A stretch of 64,000 nt of DNA. Origin: Sphagnum compactum (taxonomy: Eukaryota; Bryophyta; Sphagnopsida; Sphagnales). Shown piece by piece: positions 36,961 through 49,700 of the stretch; position 1 is the stretch's first letter, and each line of letters opens with the position of its first letter. The notes under the pieces were generated by a model. The model saw only the letters and a list, made by a program, of their open reading frames with translations, was not told the origin of the DNA and did not search any database. The stretch lies in contig OZ234504.1 in the NCBI GenBank assembly GCA_965153455.1, positions 6,696,001 through 6,760,000 on the forward strand. Direction: 5' to 3'. The translations under genes were made by a program, and so were the position numbers.

Positions 36961-39692
36961 CACCTATAACATATATTATAGGTGGGCAACTCATGAGTTG
37001 AAAAGAAAGTTGTTGGAAAGGAATTGATGCTAGGTTTTCAAATTTTGGTCCCTTATTACAAGACTTTGCAGACGATAACAACAAAAGGATGAGGCGCCAA
37101 ATGGGAGATGAAAATCAAGTCCAATCAGGAATGGCTTTTTTATAAAAAAATTATATGTGAGAATAATCCTTGGGATGGGTAATCTCCCAAGACAATAACA
37201 TTATAAAAATGCATGTAACACATTTTATAAAAAGATAATACAATTGAAGGCCCTTAATTTGGTGTGCAAGGTTTCTAAAATTATACCTAGTTGAACCAAT
37301 ATCAAATAGGTTTTGATAATTAACATTAAATGCCATTGCAATTCCCCAATCCTTTGGAAATCCAAACGATACAATGTGTAGTACACATGAAATGGGTTGG
37401 AAACCCATGTTATGGACCTTTATTTTTTTGTGCAAGACCATTTCAAGAGGTCCTCAAGATATTAAACTAGTACCATAGGTGTTCACCATTCATGTGGTTT
37501 CATGATAGTTGGCAAAATTTGGTTTGATTTTCGTAAATTACACCTGGATTGTTTTTTTCTCAATTTGTGTTTAATCAATAGGTATATTTATTCATATGCA
37601 TGGACATATAGATATATAATTGTCTATTTACTAAAACAATGAAATATCTTTTTGAAATTAGGGGTTCACATTCACACATGTTTTTTTTTCAATCTTTTGA
37701 TTTCGCCAAAGTGGCATATAAGATTTTTTTTTTCTTTAAAACCCACTTTTCAAACATTTTCTCAAAATAAATCTCAAAAGTTTAATAATGTCATTTTTTA
37801 TTTTGTGAAATTGTTTCACATCCATAATTGGTATGTTAGTTACTATGACACATCATGTTATGAAATCATATACCAAAACTCCATTGTCATGTACACTAAT
37901 TGGAAAGACTAAGCGTATATGTTGTAAAGTTAAATTTTGTTAATGAACATAGGACAATTCAAGACCGTTAGGGTCAAAAAAGGTTTTTTTAAACAAAAAA
38001 TCATTAAAATAAAAACTTTGAAAATCAATATGTTGATGAAAAAAAAAAAAATGTTGTAAAAGGCACCATCTTACCTTCATTTTTAAAAAATGGGGGCTTT
38101 TAACCATTTCAAGATTTACTATAAACATTAACATTTAAACACCTTCAATAGTCCTTTACCCAAGTTTTGTACAGAATTTCTTCTATGTATTTCAAATCAT
38201 TACTATAATTAATTTTCAATGAAGGTCAGACAATCAATTCTAAATGAACAATTCATGGCACATGGAGTTTGACACCATATGATATGACATGAAAGTAAAA
38301 CATTTATAATGGAATGTTTGATCTTTCTTATTTATCAAAATTCATGAAAAATTGATGTGGATTTATAACTTGTGATAAAATAATTTTTTAAATATCTTTT
38401 TATAATATTTCAATGATGATGAGTATGTTAGCATTCATTTAGGGGGAACAATAAGAAGGTTCCCCTTGTTTCACCCATAAGTCAATTCCAAAAGTTAATT
38501 ACCTCGTCCACACCATGTTAACTCACTCCAAGTTACATGGAAATGAAAAGATGCATGCCATTTTATCCTTAATTTCAACTTCTCATTTTTATCAAGGATG
38601 TTATCAATATAGTTGAAGTTGCTTAAGATTTTTCTCCAAATCTTATTGATTTTGATTTTGATTTTTCTTTCTATGTTTTGGTTTTTTCCAATAATGGTTT
38701 GTCAAAGATAGTGTTAACTAACATGGCTTTCATCCGTATCTTAAGTTTTCATAAATACAAATGTGCTTTGCTTATAATGTGTTTTTTTATTGCATCAACA
38801 TTATGGTAATATTAAACATGGATAAACAAAAGATTGGTGTTTTGAAATTTTTGTTGTAGTTCAAATTTTTTTCCATTTAAATTTCATTAGTTCATTTTCA
38901 TAAATGACATGTCAATAAATATTAAGGCATGAAAGTAAGAAAAACAACCAATATGGCAAGGATCCTTCTTTGATAACATATATAATATTTATTATAATTA
39001 TGAACATGTGTGATTCGTATATTCCACATTTTGAACAAGAGCAAATAAATGAAAAAGAATGATGCTCAAGAAATTGAAAAACTATGAATTTTGTGTAACA
39101 CCAAGAATAAAAAATAAAACAAATTCTATTATTGAGACAATTGAGAAAAATTATATATACAATGAGATCATGAAGACAACAAGGTTTTGTTAACAAAGAA
39201 ATATTAATGCAAAGAATACCAACAACAATAACAACAACAATGAAATTTTTGCTAATGAGAGAATAATGCAAAAATAAAACCTCCACCACCAACAACAACA
39301 ATAACCTTGAGAATAATTATGAGAGAAGAATTTGAAAAATAGGTAAGAACACAAAATTTAACACTACTAAAAATAAATTAAATTATTTTTTTTTCAAAAA
39401 TCAAACAAGTTGGGTGTCATGTAAGTAGTGGAAAGAATGTTGATAAAGAAAGGTGAAGAAGTGTGAAAGATACTTGAAATTTTTTGCCTAGAATTTAAAA
39501 AAAAAAAAAAAAAGACAACGACGACAACAATAATAATAATAATATTCAAAACATATTGAACCAAAAGAAATAATAGTGTGCACTGTAGACGACTCTACAC
39601 TATGTACTGCCTACAGTACGTACTATTGTGTACAGTACCTATCTACACTACCGCCCCGCAGCAGGACTTGTATTACTCTCTCTTCCCCGCCT

Positions 39693-39694
<2 letters not shown>

Positions 39695-39724
<30 letters not shown>
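39695..39724. repeat. (CT)n tract upstream of the HAP8-like gene
   Basis: About 14 CT units at the border where AT-rich spacer gives way to the gene-associated GC-richer sequence. Pyrimidine patches of this sort are common in plant core promoters and leaders. Confidence 0.9.
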
Positions 39725-39731
<7 letters not shown>

Positions 39732-40169
39732 ATATCGCTGCCCATATGTGACGTGACGCCGCCTCTTGCTGTCGTTGATGTTGTCGTTGCTTCAGGCTGC
39801 TGCTTGTCACATGGGAGTAGAGAGTTGTGTTGTCCTGATCCTCAACACATACATATAGAATTGCTCTCTTTTATCATCTTCATCCGCTCCTCCTCATCCT
39901 CCTCCTCCTTCTTCTTCTTTGGGTGTTTTTTTTTTGGGGGGCGGTGTGGAGGAGAGCTTTCGTAAAATTTCTTCCAAAATTTGAGAAAATGGTTTTTGAG
40001 CGGTAATGGTTACCTTGTTTTCCTGTGTTTTTTCTTCTTCTTTTTTGGGTTTTAGACTTTACTAGACTTCTGTTTTTCGACTGGCCCCAACTTTCCTGCT
40101 GGCCCCGCTGCTTTGCGTTGCTTGCTCTTTCGCTCGCTCGCTCACTTACTGTGTTGTTGTTTTGTTGGA

Positions 40170-40178
40170 TATAAAAAG
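40170..40178 (+). promoter_or_regulatory. Candidate TATA box of the HAP8-like gene
   Basis: TATAAAAAG lies in the GC-richer leader region about 2.4 kb before the proposed start codon, with a CT tract upstream. A transcript starting near 40200 would need a long, probably spliced leader. A weaker TTTATAT at about 39728-39734 is an alternative. Confidence 0.35.
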
Positions 40179-40199
40179 ACTCCACGAAGCCTTCTATCC

Positions 40200-41092
40200 G
40201 TCTGTCCGTCCGTCCGTTCTTTCGTCCGTCCGTCCATCCGTCGGGGTTTGTTGTTGTTGTTGGTGGGTCTCTTTTGGTGTGAGTTTGTTCGGTTTTGCTT
40301 CTGTTTTGTTTTGTTTTCCCTCCAGCTTTGCTTGCAGACAAGTTCTCGCTTGCTTCTTCTCACACGGAACACACAGCTCGATAGGGAAGAGACACAGAGA
40401 GACACAGAGAGAAAGAATGAAAGAAAGAGAGAGAGCTCGGGAAGGAGGCTGCTGTGAAGTGCACCGACAGACATCGGCGGCGGCGAAGAAGGCTGGACAT
40501 TGTTTTTGAGGATTGATTGATATCGTCTGGAGTGTTCTTCTGATGATGATGATGGTTATAAGTGAGAGACGAGGTCGATACTGTGGAGTTTGAGGTGGTT
40601 GTTGTTATTGATACCGTAACTGTCGGCAGCGGCAGCTTTTTTTGGGGGCTGTTTTGTGCATATCCTTGAAGTTTTTTTTGTTGGTCTTTTGTTTTCCTCG
40701 AGACTTGTTTATAACTGAGGAGGACCGAACAACAAATGACGGTTTCAGCTTCTGCATATATGTATTATCGCCCGCGAGCCTTCTCTGCTTTGTTTTCACT
40801 TTTCTTTCTTGAGTATGTGTTGTTGTTGCGTGCTTCTTTCTTTGGACGACGTTGCCGCCGCCGCCGCTGCTGCTGCAGGGTCTTGTTGATGGTCTAGTAT
40901 CATACGTTTCGACTCCCGTCGACTGGACTCAGGGATCATGATCATGGGTTTTGGTATTGCAGATGATCATGGGTGGTGGTCGTGGTCCTCTGCGGGAGCA
41001 GTCGAGAAGTGTGCTCTCAGCCTTAAGAGGTGCGGTTGTGTGACGACGACGGCGAGGGTGGTGGTGGCGGCCCCTGGCGATGTTTGGGTATC

Positions 41093-41127
<35 letters not shown>

Positions 41128-42573
41128 GCGGTCTTGAGCAGTAGTGATATATTATAGAACTTCACTATGGGTTTGCTCTCTACGACGCTAGTGTTGCAGT
41201 TTCGCTTAACTAGGCATTGAGATTCCTTCCTTCCGGCGTGCAGGGGCGTATACATGTACTTTGGCTCCATTAGTCTTGGCCGGTGCTTGTAATCCAGTGT
41301 GCTGCGGCTTGCTTCAAGACTTGCCCCCAGCTTCAGCTTTTTCCAGTTTCTTGTGCTACTGCCGCCGCAGCAACAGCAACAGCCCGGTGGGTGCTTCTGG
41401 AACGACTGCAGTAGTACCGCACCACTGTGACCATCGCACTAGTGCACTGGGGCTGATGCAGAATATGTGCGTCGTGGGAGTTCATCCTCTGTGAAACATT
41501 GCAAGTTCAACTCACGCCCGTCATCGAGTCCGGTCCAAACTTCGACAAGCTTTTGCGCATCATGCAGATGTGCACAACCCTACGTACTGAGCAGCTGGCC
41601 GTAGTAAGTCTTTATAATATCAGGGCTGAGCCGTCGTCTTGACTCTTGTCGAGCAGCTCCAGGGTGCTTTGTATGAGCACAAAAACTTTCGTCGCGGCCG
41701 GTGGCAAGCTCCGTCACTGTCGATCATTCACCCTCAGAGCTTCTTCGTGGTTGTTGCAAATGTGTTTGGGAGTATGTTGTGAGTGTTTCGCACGGTGGGT
41801 ATAACTACAGTTGTGCAAACAGTATGCATCGCGGACTCTAAGTCCTCCTAGTAGAAGAAGAAGAAGCTGAAGTTATATGCAGGCTGCAGCTCGGAGGATG
41901 ATGATGATGATGCTCATATATACATGATCCAGTTCTTTGCAAGTTTCATCTTATACATCTTAGCAGCTGAGGCGGGAAGGAAGCTTGGGTCACGCGCGGA
42001 TATATATACATGTGAGCTTGAACTCTTGAATATTGTAGTACTGCAACCGGAGCGATTGGATTCATGCAGTGCAGTGGAAGAGCTTTGGGAAAGTCTGTAA
42101 GCAACGGCCGCTAGTGTGGTCGACGAGGATTTGTATGGTTGGAAGAAGACGAGAAGCTCTGAAAGATTGGAAGAAGAAGAGCGAGACTGTCCAGGCTTCA
42201 TCTTGAGTTCTCCAGGATTAGAGAAAGAAGAAGACTCCTGGCAGGAAGAAAGTAACCATGTGGAAGAAGAGAGCATCTGGAAAGCAGATGATTGCGAATG
42301 GCCAGTGCGGGAAGAGCATTGCCAAACTACAGGACACGGGAGATGTTGTACGTGCACTCAGGGTTAGAGAAACAGCAATGTAGTGCTTTTGTGCAGGATA
42401 TTCAACTCATTCCGCGAGAAGCGCAAGTATTCTGTATTTGCAGCACGGACGCTGCTGCAGCTGCTCGCGATGAACTATTGCCTGTGACCACCCCCATAGC
42501 CGATCAGCGGGCCGGCGGAGCTGCTGCTGCTGCTGTATGGATTTGTGTGGCGCAGCAGACACATGGTCCGACT
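40200..42573 (+). other. Probable 5' leader of the HAP8-like gene (likely spliced)
   Basis: It is rich in GTT, CTGCAG and GATC words, with (TCCG)n near 40198-40233 and (TCA)n at 41094-41127. It contains many ATGs, so it is unlikely to be one unspliced leader. Plausible 3' splice sites include TTTTGTGCAG ending at 42396. An in-frame upstream ATG at 42298 would extend the protein by 92 residues. Confidence 0.4.
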
Positions 42574-43788
42574 ATGGACAAAGGAAACGATGCAGGACCA
42601 CTACTACTTTCGACGCCTACAGTGCAGCAGCACACACATCTTGTGAAAACACAACAAGATCAGCAAGTGCGCCCCACCAACACGACCACAAGTGTTCCTG
42701 TGCAGGAGATGCAGCCGGAGATCAATGGACCTTCTGAAGAAGCTCCACACAAGTTCATGCCATTCACTATTCGGTAGTCAACTTCTTCCGTGCACTCTTC
42801 CAGCCTCTCCTCTCTCTGGCCGGCTCTCTCGGTTCTCTCTGTCTCTCTCGCTCTGTCTCTCTCTGATGCTTCTTTTGTTTGCCTCACTAAGTACTCTCAG
42901 CTTCTTCGAGATGCTTGCTGGCCCGTGCTTTCCCATCTGCAGGCTGCACAGGACGGCGCCATAGTACTGCAGTTCTAACGAGACGTACTGTTTCTTCAAA
43001 CGGAGCTTGCCTTTACGGAACCTAAAGTTCCTCTAGTCGATCCCGCGAGCAACATTGCTCGGTCCATCTGCAGGGCATAAGTATTACATGAGTTTGAATA
43101 TACTTTGTTCGACAAGGACTTTAGAACTTTGCGGAGTTGCTTCTTGGAAGCCGAGCCCGCATTTGTGTCGCCTGGTTCTGGATGGTATCGGGTCTGAAGT
43201 AAAATCCGAGCTCAGTCGACGCGGTCGAGTATCTGTATATACATGTTACCTTGGATCATCCACAGGTCTTGCAGAAAGTATTGTAGCGAGAGTTGAAGAC
43301 GACACAAAACTCGTGTGTCGCCGCAAACTTGCTCGAGTACGTACGTGTCTGGAATAAATGGGAGTCCTGTGATGGTACCCACCGCTTGCAGCAAGTCTCG
43401 TGCTACAGCTTCACAAGCTCTCCATATGATTCTTCCCCTCAAGATGTGATTGTCTAGATCTTGTGTCCAAAATTGTGTCCGGTTGGACGTATCGAATTCA
43501 TCTGCAGCCGTTTCTATTTCTATTCTATATTCTATCACATACATCTTCCGAAGCTCTCCTGACTCAGGAGTTGATAGACTGTTGGTGAATCCTCTTGCGT
43601 TGCAAATTCTGAGATCAAGCACGTAGCTGGATCAGTCCATAGATAGATCTCTAGATCATGTCGTCGACTCATGTCGCAAGATGATCCTGAGAGTTGCCAG
43701 CCATATGCACAGCTGCAGCAGCCGACGGCCGAGTTGGGTCCAGGCCCCCGAGATCCCAGTCGGGATTGAACTGCACACTAGTGCAAAA

Positions 43789-43820
<32 letters not shown>

Positions 43821-46734
43821 AGACCCCTACTCCGTGGACAAAGTTGCTCTCATGCTGAATCCTGCCGGGACCTGAACATGATCTAAGTATTGACGATGGA
43901 TCGATCTTTCAGCCTCAGCTATGTCGCAAGAATCTGAGCTGCTCAGATCATCAGGTCATTATAGCCTGATCATCGCTCGAGGTAAGTACTAAAGAATGAA
44001 TCTTCAACCATTTGTTTATTCATGTTGAGGCTTCGGGGACTTGATGGTGGGTGGGTACGTCCGTCCTTCTTCTGTAGACACAAATGGGAGGTCACTCTCT
44101 CTCGAGCTGCATGTGATGCAGATCTCGACAATCTCATGTAAGTCGGACCTTGGATTCTTACAAGAGGTTTGCGGCCACGGTGCAGTAAGCTATGGTACTC
44201 GGATTTTCCGTTCAATCCAGCCGCAAGTTTCGCTGCTGCAAGTGTATCGAGTGTTTGTAGTTTGACGAGCTTTTGGAGCTCTGTCCAGACAATGTTGCAA
44301 GCATTTCGTCGTGATGACTACTTGGAGCTGCCGCTGCTGCTGCCGCTGCTGCAACAGGGTGGACCAGCTCATGGTCCGGAAAGTTGTTGGGTGCTTGCTA
44401 AACTAGTGTGAAATGTTGTTAATGTGGAATCCTCAGGGGCTTTGTGTCGTCAGTACGCGAGGCAGATTTAAGACAGACATGGCCATTCACAGAAGCATTA
44501 CTGAGATGGAGGACGCAGTGTAGAGGTGATCAGCCGGGCATTCTTCCGCCGCTCCACTCCGACTCAAATTCTTCTTCTTTTTCTTCTGTACTAAGGTCGA
44601 CCACCTTCTTCAAGTTACGCACATCATCATCAATTTACAGTATCCCAGAGTCCGCCTGCTTGAGGAGCGACGACGACGCTGCAGACCTGGTGGCAGATTC
44701 TTCCATTCCGCATACAGCAGCAGTTAGTGAGGAGGTCATAACTACGCGGGATCACAAGTCCCCTGACAACTTCTATGGCGCAGCTGCAAGAAACTTAAAG
44801 GATCAGCAGCAGCAGCTTGCAGCAGAGATTCAGACAGGCACGTTCCTGAAGCTGAGAGGCTCGGGCAGCTCACAAGAACAAGTTGTTGAAGAAGAAGCTG
44901 CTGCGTCAGGTACTGCTCTTGGGAAGGTCCCGGCGCGATCTGTACGACGTTCATGTGCAGCAGCAGCAACTACAGTAGTTTGTGGTAAACCTCTTGTAGC
45001 TGCGGATTCGTACTCAGCGAGCGCAATGCGGCTGCGTGGACATGGACGAGGCTCGGTAGTAGCTGCCACGGTAGTAGCTGGGATCAGATCGTCTTCTTCC
45101 GTCGCGGAAGCTGCTGCGAGTGTAGCAACAAACCGTGTAACGTTGTTGCAAGAGGCTCCTGAGGTTCACGAAGGAGCTGCTGCAGCTCCAAATCTGCATG
45201 GGATGGAACAACAGCTTGTATGCAAAGCTGAACATCTTGTGGGATCTTCTGGCAATCGTGCCGATGGAATTCAGAAGCTGCGAGCAATTTGTGGCGACCA
45301 GGACGGCGGTCAATCAGCTGGAGGAGATCGACATGAGGATCAGCATGATCATCTGACTGTAGAAGTGAATCAAGCATCATTGCAGGCGGTGCCGGTGGGT
45401 ACGATCAACAATCACGACGAAGACTCGCGGCGGGATCGGACTCGGGAAGAAGCAACGCCGCCAGGCGTAGTAGTCGATTCTACAGCAGCGAGAGAGAGAG
45501 GATTGGAAGCTTCGACGGTGGCTTTAGACTCAGGAGTTGTGGCTGAAGAGGTTCCTCCAGCTGCAATAGTAGTCGATGACCAGAGCCGCCTCGTCTCCCT
45601 CAAGCATTCAGAATCTTCAGGCGTTGCTCATGGAACAAAGAAATCGCTTGCTGCAGATCACGGACTGCGTTCTATTCAATCTCCTGCTGCTGCAGCAGCT
45701 GCTCCTCATGAGTCCGTGAGAATTGTAATCGACAAGTCGTCGGCACAGATGATGAGGTCGTTGTCGCTGCAGCAAGGTTCTAGTGCTGTGGAAACAACAA
45801 CAGCCAGAAGTGCCGGCCCGCTCGCGGGGCCTGCAGCCGTTGCATCGACTACAGTTCCTGGAACTTCCATGGGTAGTGGAGAAGAACTTGGGTCATGTCC
45901 GGTGTGTCGAGTGTTCACCTCGTCATCCAACACCGCCTTGAATGTCCACATTGATCAATGCCTTGTGAATGCAACATCTGCTGCTGCCAACTCCATGGAC
46001 GACAACGACAGGTTGCATCCTACTCAAAGCTTGCAGCAAGCTGCAGCAGCTCATGGGTCGAGAGCAGCACAACCCAAATTCAAGGTGAAGACACAGAAGA
46101 AGCGGTCGTTGGCGGTTCTTTGCGCTTTCGCACCTCGTCGAGATCTGGAAGCTGAAGAAGAGTCCGGCCATGAATCCGGTCGATCTGCCAGTAGAGAGTC
46201 CAGTCCAGTTGAAGGTGCCGCGTCCGAACCCGTGCAGAGGGAGTCCGGGATTCGCAGACAACCACGAACAGCTTTCGCACTTCGAGGAGCAGCGAGTGCG
46301 GCAGCAGCAGCTCCAAAGAAATCAGTGCGGACTGGTTCTACCGTGGAGGCTAGTACCGACAGATCTCTCGGATTCATCGGCATCTCGAATCCTGGAAACC
46401 AGTGCAGACCAGCACCAGCGAAGCACCAGCACCGGCGGCTCTCTTCAGATTCCGCCAAACTTCCCAACCAGCAGCCAGGTGAGTCTGGTAAGCGACCACT
46501 CTCCGACTGCATTGAGCAGCGCGCCGCCGAGTCTGGAATCCAGACGAAGCGTAAGCGACGCAAGCTGCCGTCCGGTAAGCAGCAGCCTGCGAACTCCATC
46601 ATCCCGGCCAGCAATGTTTGCACGGACTCCAAAAAGAGCAGTACAATCTCCAGTGAGGTATGACGTTCCCCCGAGCACACCTCCCACCCCCCCCCCTCTG
46701 CCCGTTCTCGACTCTCTGTCTGTCTGTCTGTCTG

Positions 46735-46771
<37 letters not shown>

Positions 46772-49700
46772 GTGGCGCGCACATTCTAAAGGACGATACG
46801 TAGTCTTACGGGGTGCGCAACCACGAGCATCTGCAGTAAGGTCCGTAGTGGCGACTGGCGAAAGACGCAGTAGAACTTTGAGCTGCATGCATGCATATGC
46901 TTTTCCACTGCTTCACGTCGTGCAGCAGCTGCATGAGAGCTCGAGGAGCATGACATCCAGTACGGGTTTCGAAAGGCAGCTCGGAGGACTTGAACTTGCT
47001 GCTGTGAAGACTTAGATAAAGCGTCTTCGCTGCAGTTTCAACCAGGCTAGTATTTCTGCAATATGGGAGCTGCATGGAAGCTTGCGTCTAGGCAAACAGA
47101 CAATCCCTGTCAAACATGTGCACCACTGTCCGCGTCTTTCTTTCGCGTCTTCAAGAGTCCACGGTTTAGTACTCTCGACCATGATCAGAGTACTGCATTT
47201 AGTGCTCTATAATTAGCCGCATGCTTAAGGTGATGGAACATCTTCCTCCAGCTGCTGCAGCAGAACTTGATGATGGGTACCTGCAGCATCCTTCGTGCTG
47301 CAGCTGCTTGCTGATCTGCATGCATTGAAGTCCGCGAGGAGGATCAGTGAGGTCGCGAGTATTAGTGCATGGTCTTCATGAAGTCCCGACAGCCTTCTTT
47401 TTTGTGGCACGGATCAATCGCTGCAGCAGTCCACGCAGAGGTCCTTTCTACGGCTATTTTAGCTGTCGACGACGACGCTCTTACGTCCTCAAGAAGTCGT
47501 CTCGAGAGCTCATGCTCATCATGATGCGCTTAAGAATTCCTCTCGTAAGAGCTCGACAGTCGAAAGTCCAGATCTCTAGCTTCTTCTAACTTCTTCTTGG
47601 GTGTTCGTCACCCTTCTAAGAGCACTGCTTGACGGCGTTGTTGGTGGCTGCTACGTCTATGATCGATCCTCGTCGTGATTCGGAGAGAGAAAACTTCGCA
47701 GCTTGTTGCATGCTGCTCCGTCTAACTTGCATTTATGCTTGCAGGAACTGATACCAGGGCTCGACAGCCAGCTGCAGAAGAAGAACTCAGTTGCAGGATC
47801 TGAAGCTGCTGGCTTAGGCCATGATCAGGAAGTTGCTGCTATCACATCATTCCCTGCAGAAGTTCTACCAATCTCAAGCTCCAAGCGATCAATCAAGGTC
47901 CAAGCCAAACTTGAACTTTGCAGTTCCAACGAGAAGGTTGACGACAGCTGCAGATCATCAAGTCGCCCAGCAAAACCTGTGGTCAAAGGCAAGAGGAGTC
48001 TGCAGGAGCCAGAGGAAGTCAATGATGGTTCACAAGTCCAGGTACTACCCATGCCTCCCATAGCTTTGTATTCTTGTTGCAATCTGGATCCTGAGCTGAA
48101 TCTCAGTCAAATGACAAATTTTCTGAGAATTTGCAATTTTGTGCTTGAAGGTTGCTGCTATGGATGTGGTGGATCAGTTGCTGGCTACTAGACCAACCAA
48201 GCTTTCAAAGCATGGTGCTGCAACAACACATGAGTTGCTGAATGGCAAAGGAATGTCAGGAGTCCTGGGCATGCACATCACATCTGGTTTGCACAAATTC
48301 TCAGGGAAGAAACAACCGCAAGCTGCTGCACCTCCTGCAGCAGCAAGTGGTACTACTCTTGTTTCCGAATCAATGTCCCTGCAGCAGCAGCAAAAGAAAG
48401 CTGCCTCTTTGAGCAGCAAAGCAGCGAGCAAACAAGGGGAGCCTGATCATAAAATGGAACAGCAGCAACAAGAGCAACAACAACAGCAGAAGACCACAAA
48501 CGGTATAACTAGTCTGAAGCTCCTGCCTGCAAGGAAGAAGAACAAAGCTGCTCATGAAGGTGGTGAATCTTTGTCTGTTTTCCAAACATCATCAATGAGG
48601 CCACCACCACCACCTGCAAGACTTGCAAGCAAAACTTGTGATTCACCACCTCCTCCTCCTCCTCCTCACCCAGCCAGAAAAGAGAAGCTCAAGAGGAAGA
48701 GACCATTTCTAGGTTACACTGAGAAAGAAGCTCCACATCTAATGTCCAGGAGCAATGCCATTCTCCGAGAAGTACTTGGTTTGAAGCAACACTTCGGTGA
48801 GGCCACCAACATTGGCAGCTGCCTCACAACAAATCTGCAATCAGAGCTCAACTCCAAAGCAGCTGGATTTAAAGCTTTGTCATTGCAACTGCCAGACATT
48901 GTGACAAGCTCTGCAAACATCACAACTGCTGCATCCCGGAAAAGGGTACTAGAGAATGTATGCAATGATGATGATGATGATGCAGCTGCTAAAGACTTGT
49001 TGCAAGAAGTTGATCGAGGTGGTGCTCATGTTGCTCTTGAGTCCCCTGCAAACTTGGAATCACAGTGTTGTAACACTGCTGGAGTTCTGCAGGAGAGGTC
49101 AGAGGTGGAGGGTCAAAAGCTGCTTGGTGAATCTGAGCAGACACGAGAAGATAATCATGCTCATCAGGGGAGGAAGTCTAACTTGGACATCATTGGAGAA
49201 TCCCAGCAGAAACAAGAGGAAGATCATCATACTCATCAGGGGAAGAAGTCTAACTTGGACATCATTGGAGAATCCCAGCAGAAACAAGAGGAAGATCATC
49301 ATGCTCATCAGGGGAAGAAGTCTAACTTGGACATCATTGGAGAATCCCAGCAGAAACAAGAGGAAGACCATCATGCTCATCAGGGGAAGAAGTCTAACTT
49401 GGACATCGTTGGAGAATCTCAGCAGACGCAAGAAGATTGTCATGCTCATCAAGGGAAGAAGAACTTGAACATCATTGGAGATCTGCAGGGTGCTGCTCAC
49501 ATAGCAATCATGCAAACACATGAAGAAGATTCATCATTGAAACCAGCAGTTGATTCTAGTAGCTGCTGCCGCCGTCGCCACATGCAAACACAAAAGGCAA
49601 GCAAGAGAAAAACATCAGTTAAGGATGCTGCTGGGGAGCCTCCTGCAAGGAAAACTATAGGACTCCCAGCACGAGGTCCTGGTGGACGCTTCATCAGCAC

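Larger units (their letters stand above)
32817..39560. other. Gene-free AT-rich spacer
   Basis: It contains a (TG)n run (32917-32951), three GCCAAATTTGGC-family copies, an ankyrin-like scrap near 36.8 kb, (AAT)n runs and poly-A tracts. No supported gene. Confidence 0.6.

Noticed and set aside
39576-40509. Several overlapping frames on both strands
   Set aside because: Ser/Leu or Arg/Lys-rich products of CT, TCCG and GTT tracts in a leader/promoter region.
44444-46663. A free-standing 739-residue gene
   Set aside because: It has no ATG at its start. Its first residues complete a block begun in the exon at 42574-42773, and it ends in a splice donor, so it is an internal exon.
46051-46782. 243-residue frame on the - strand
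   Set aside because: It is the antisense shadow of the HAP8-like exon plus a CT microsatellite (Arg/Glu runs).
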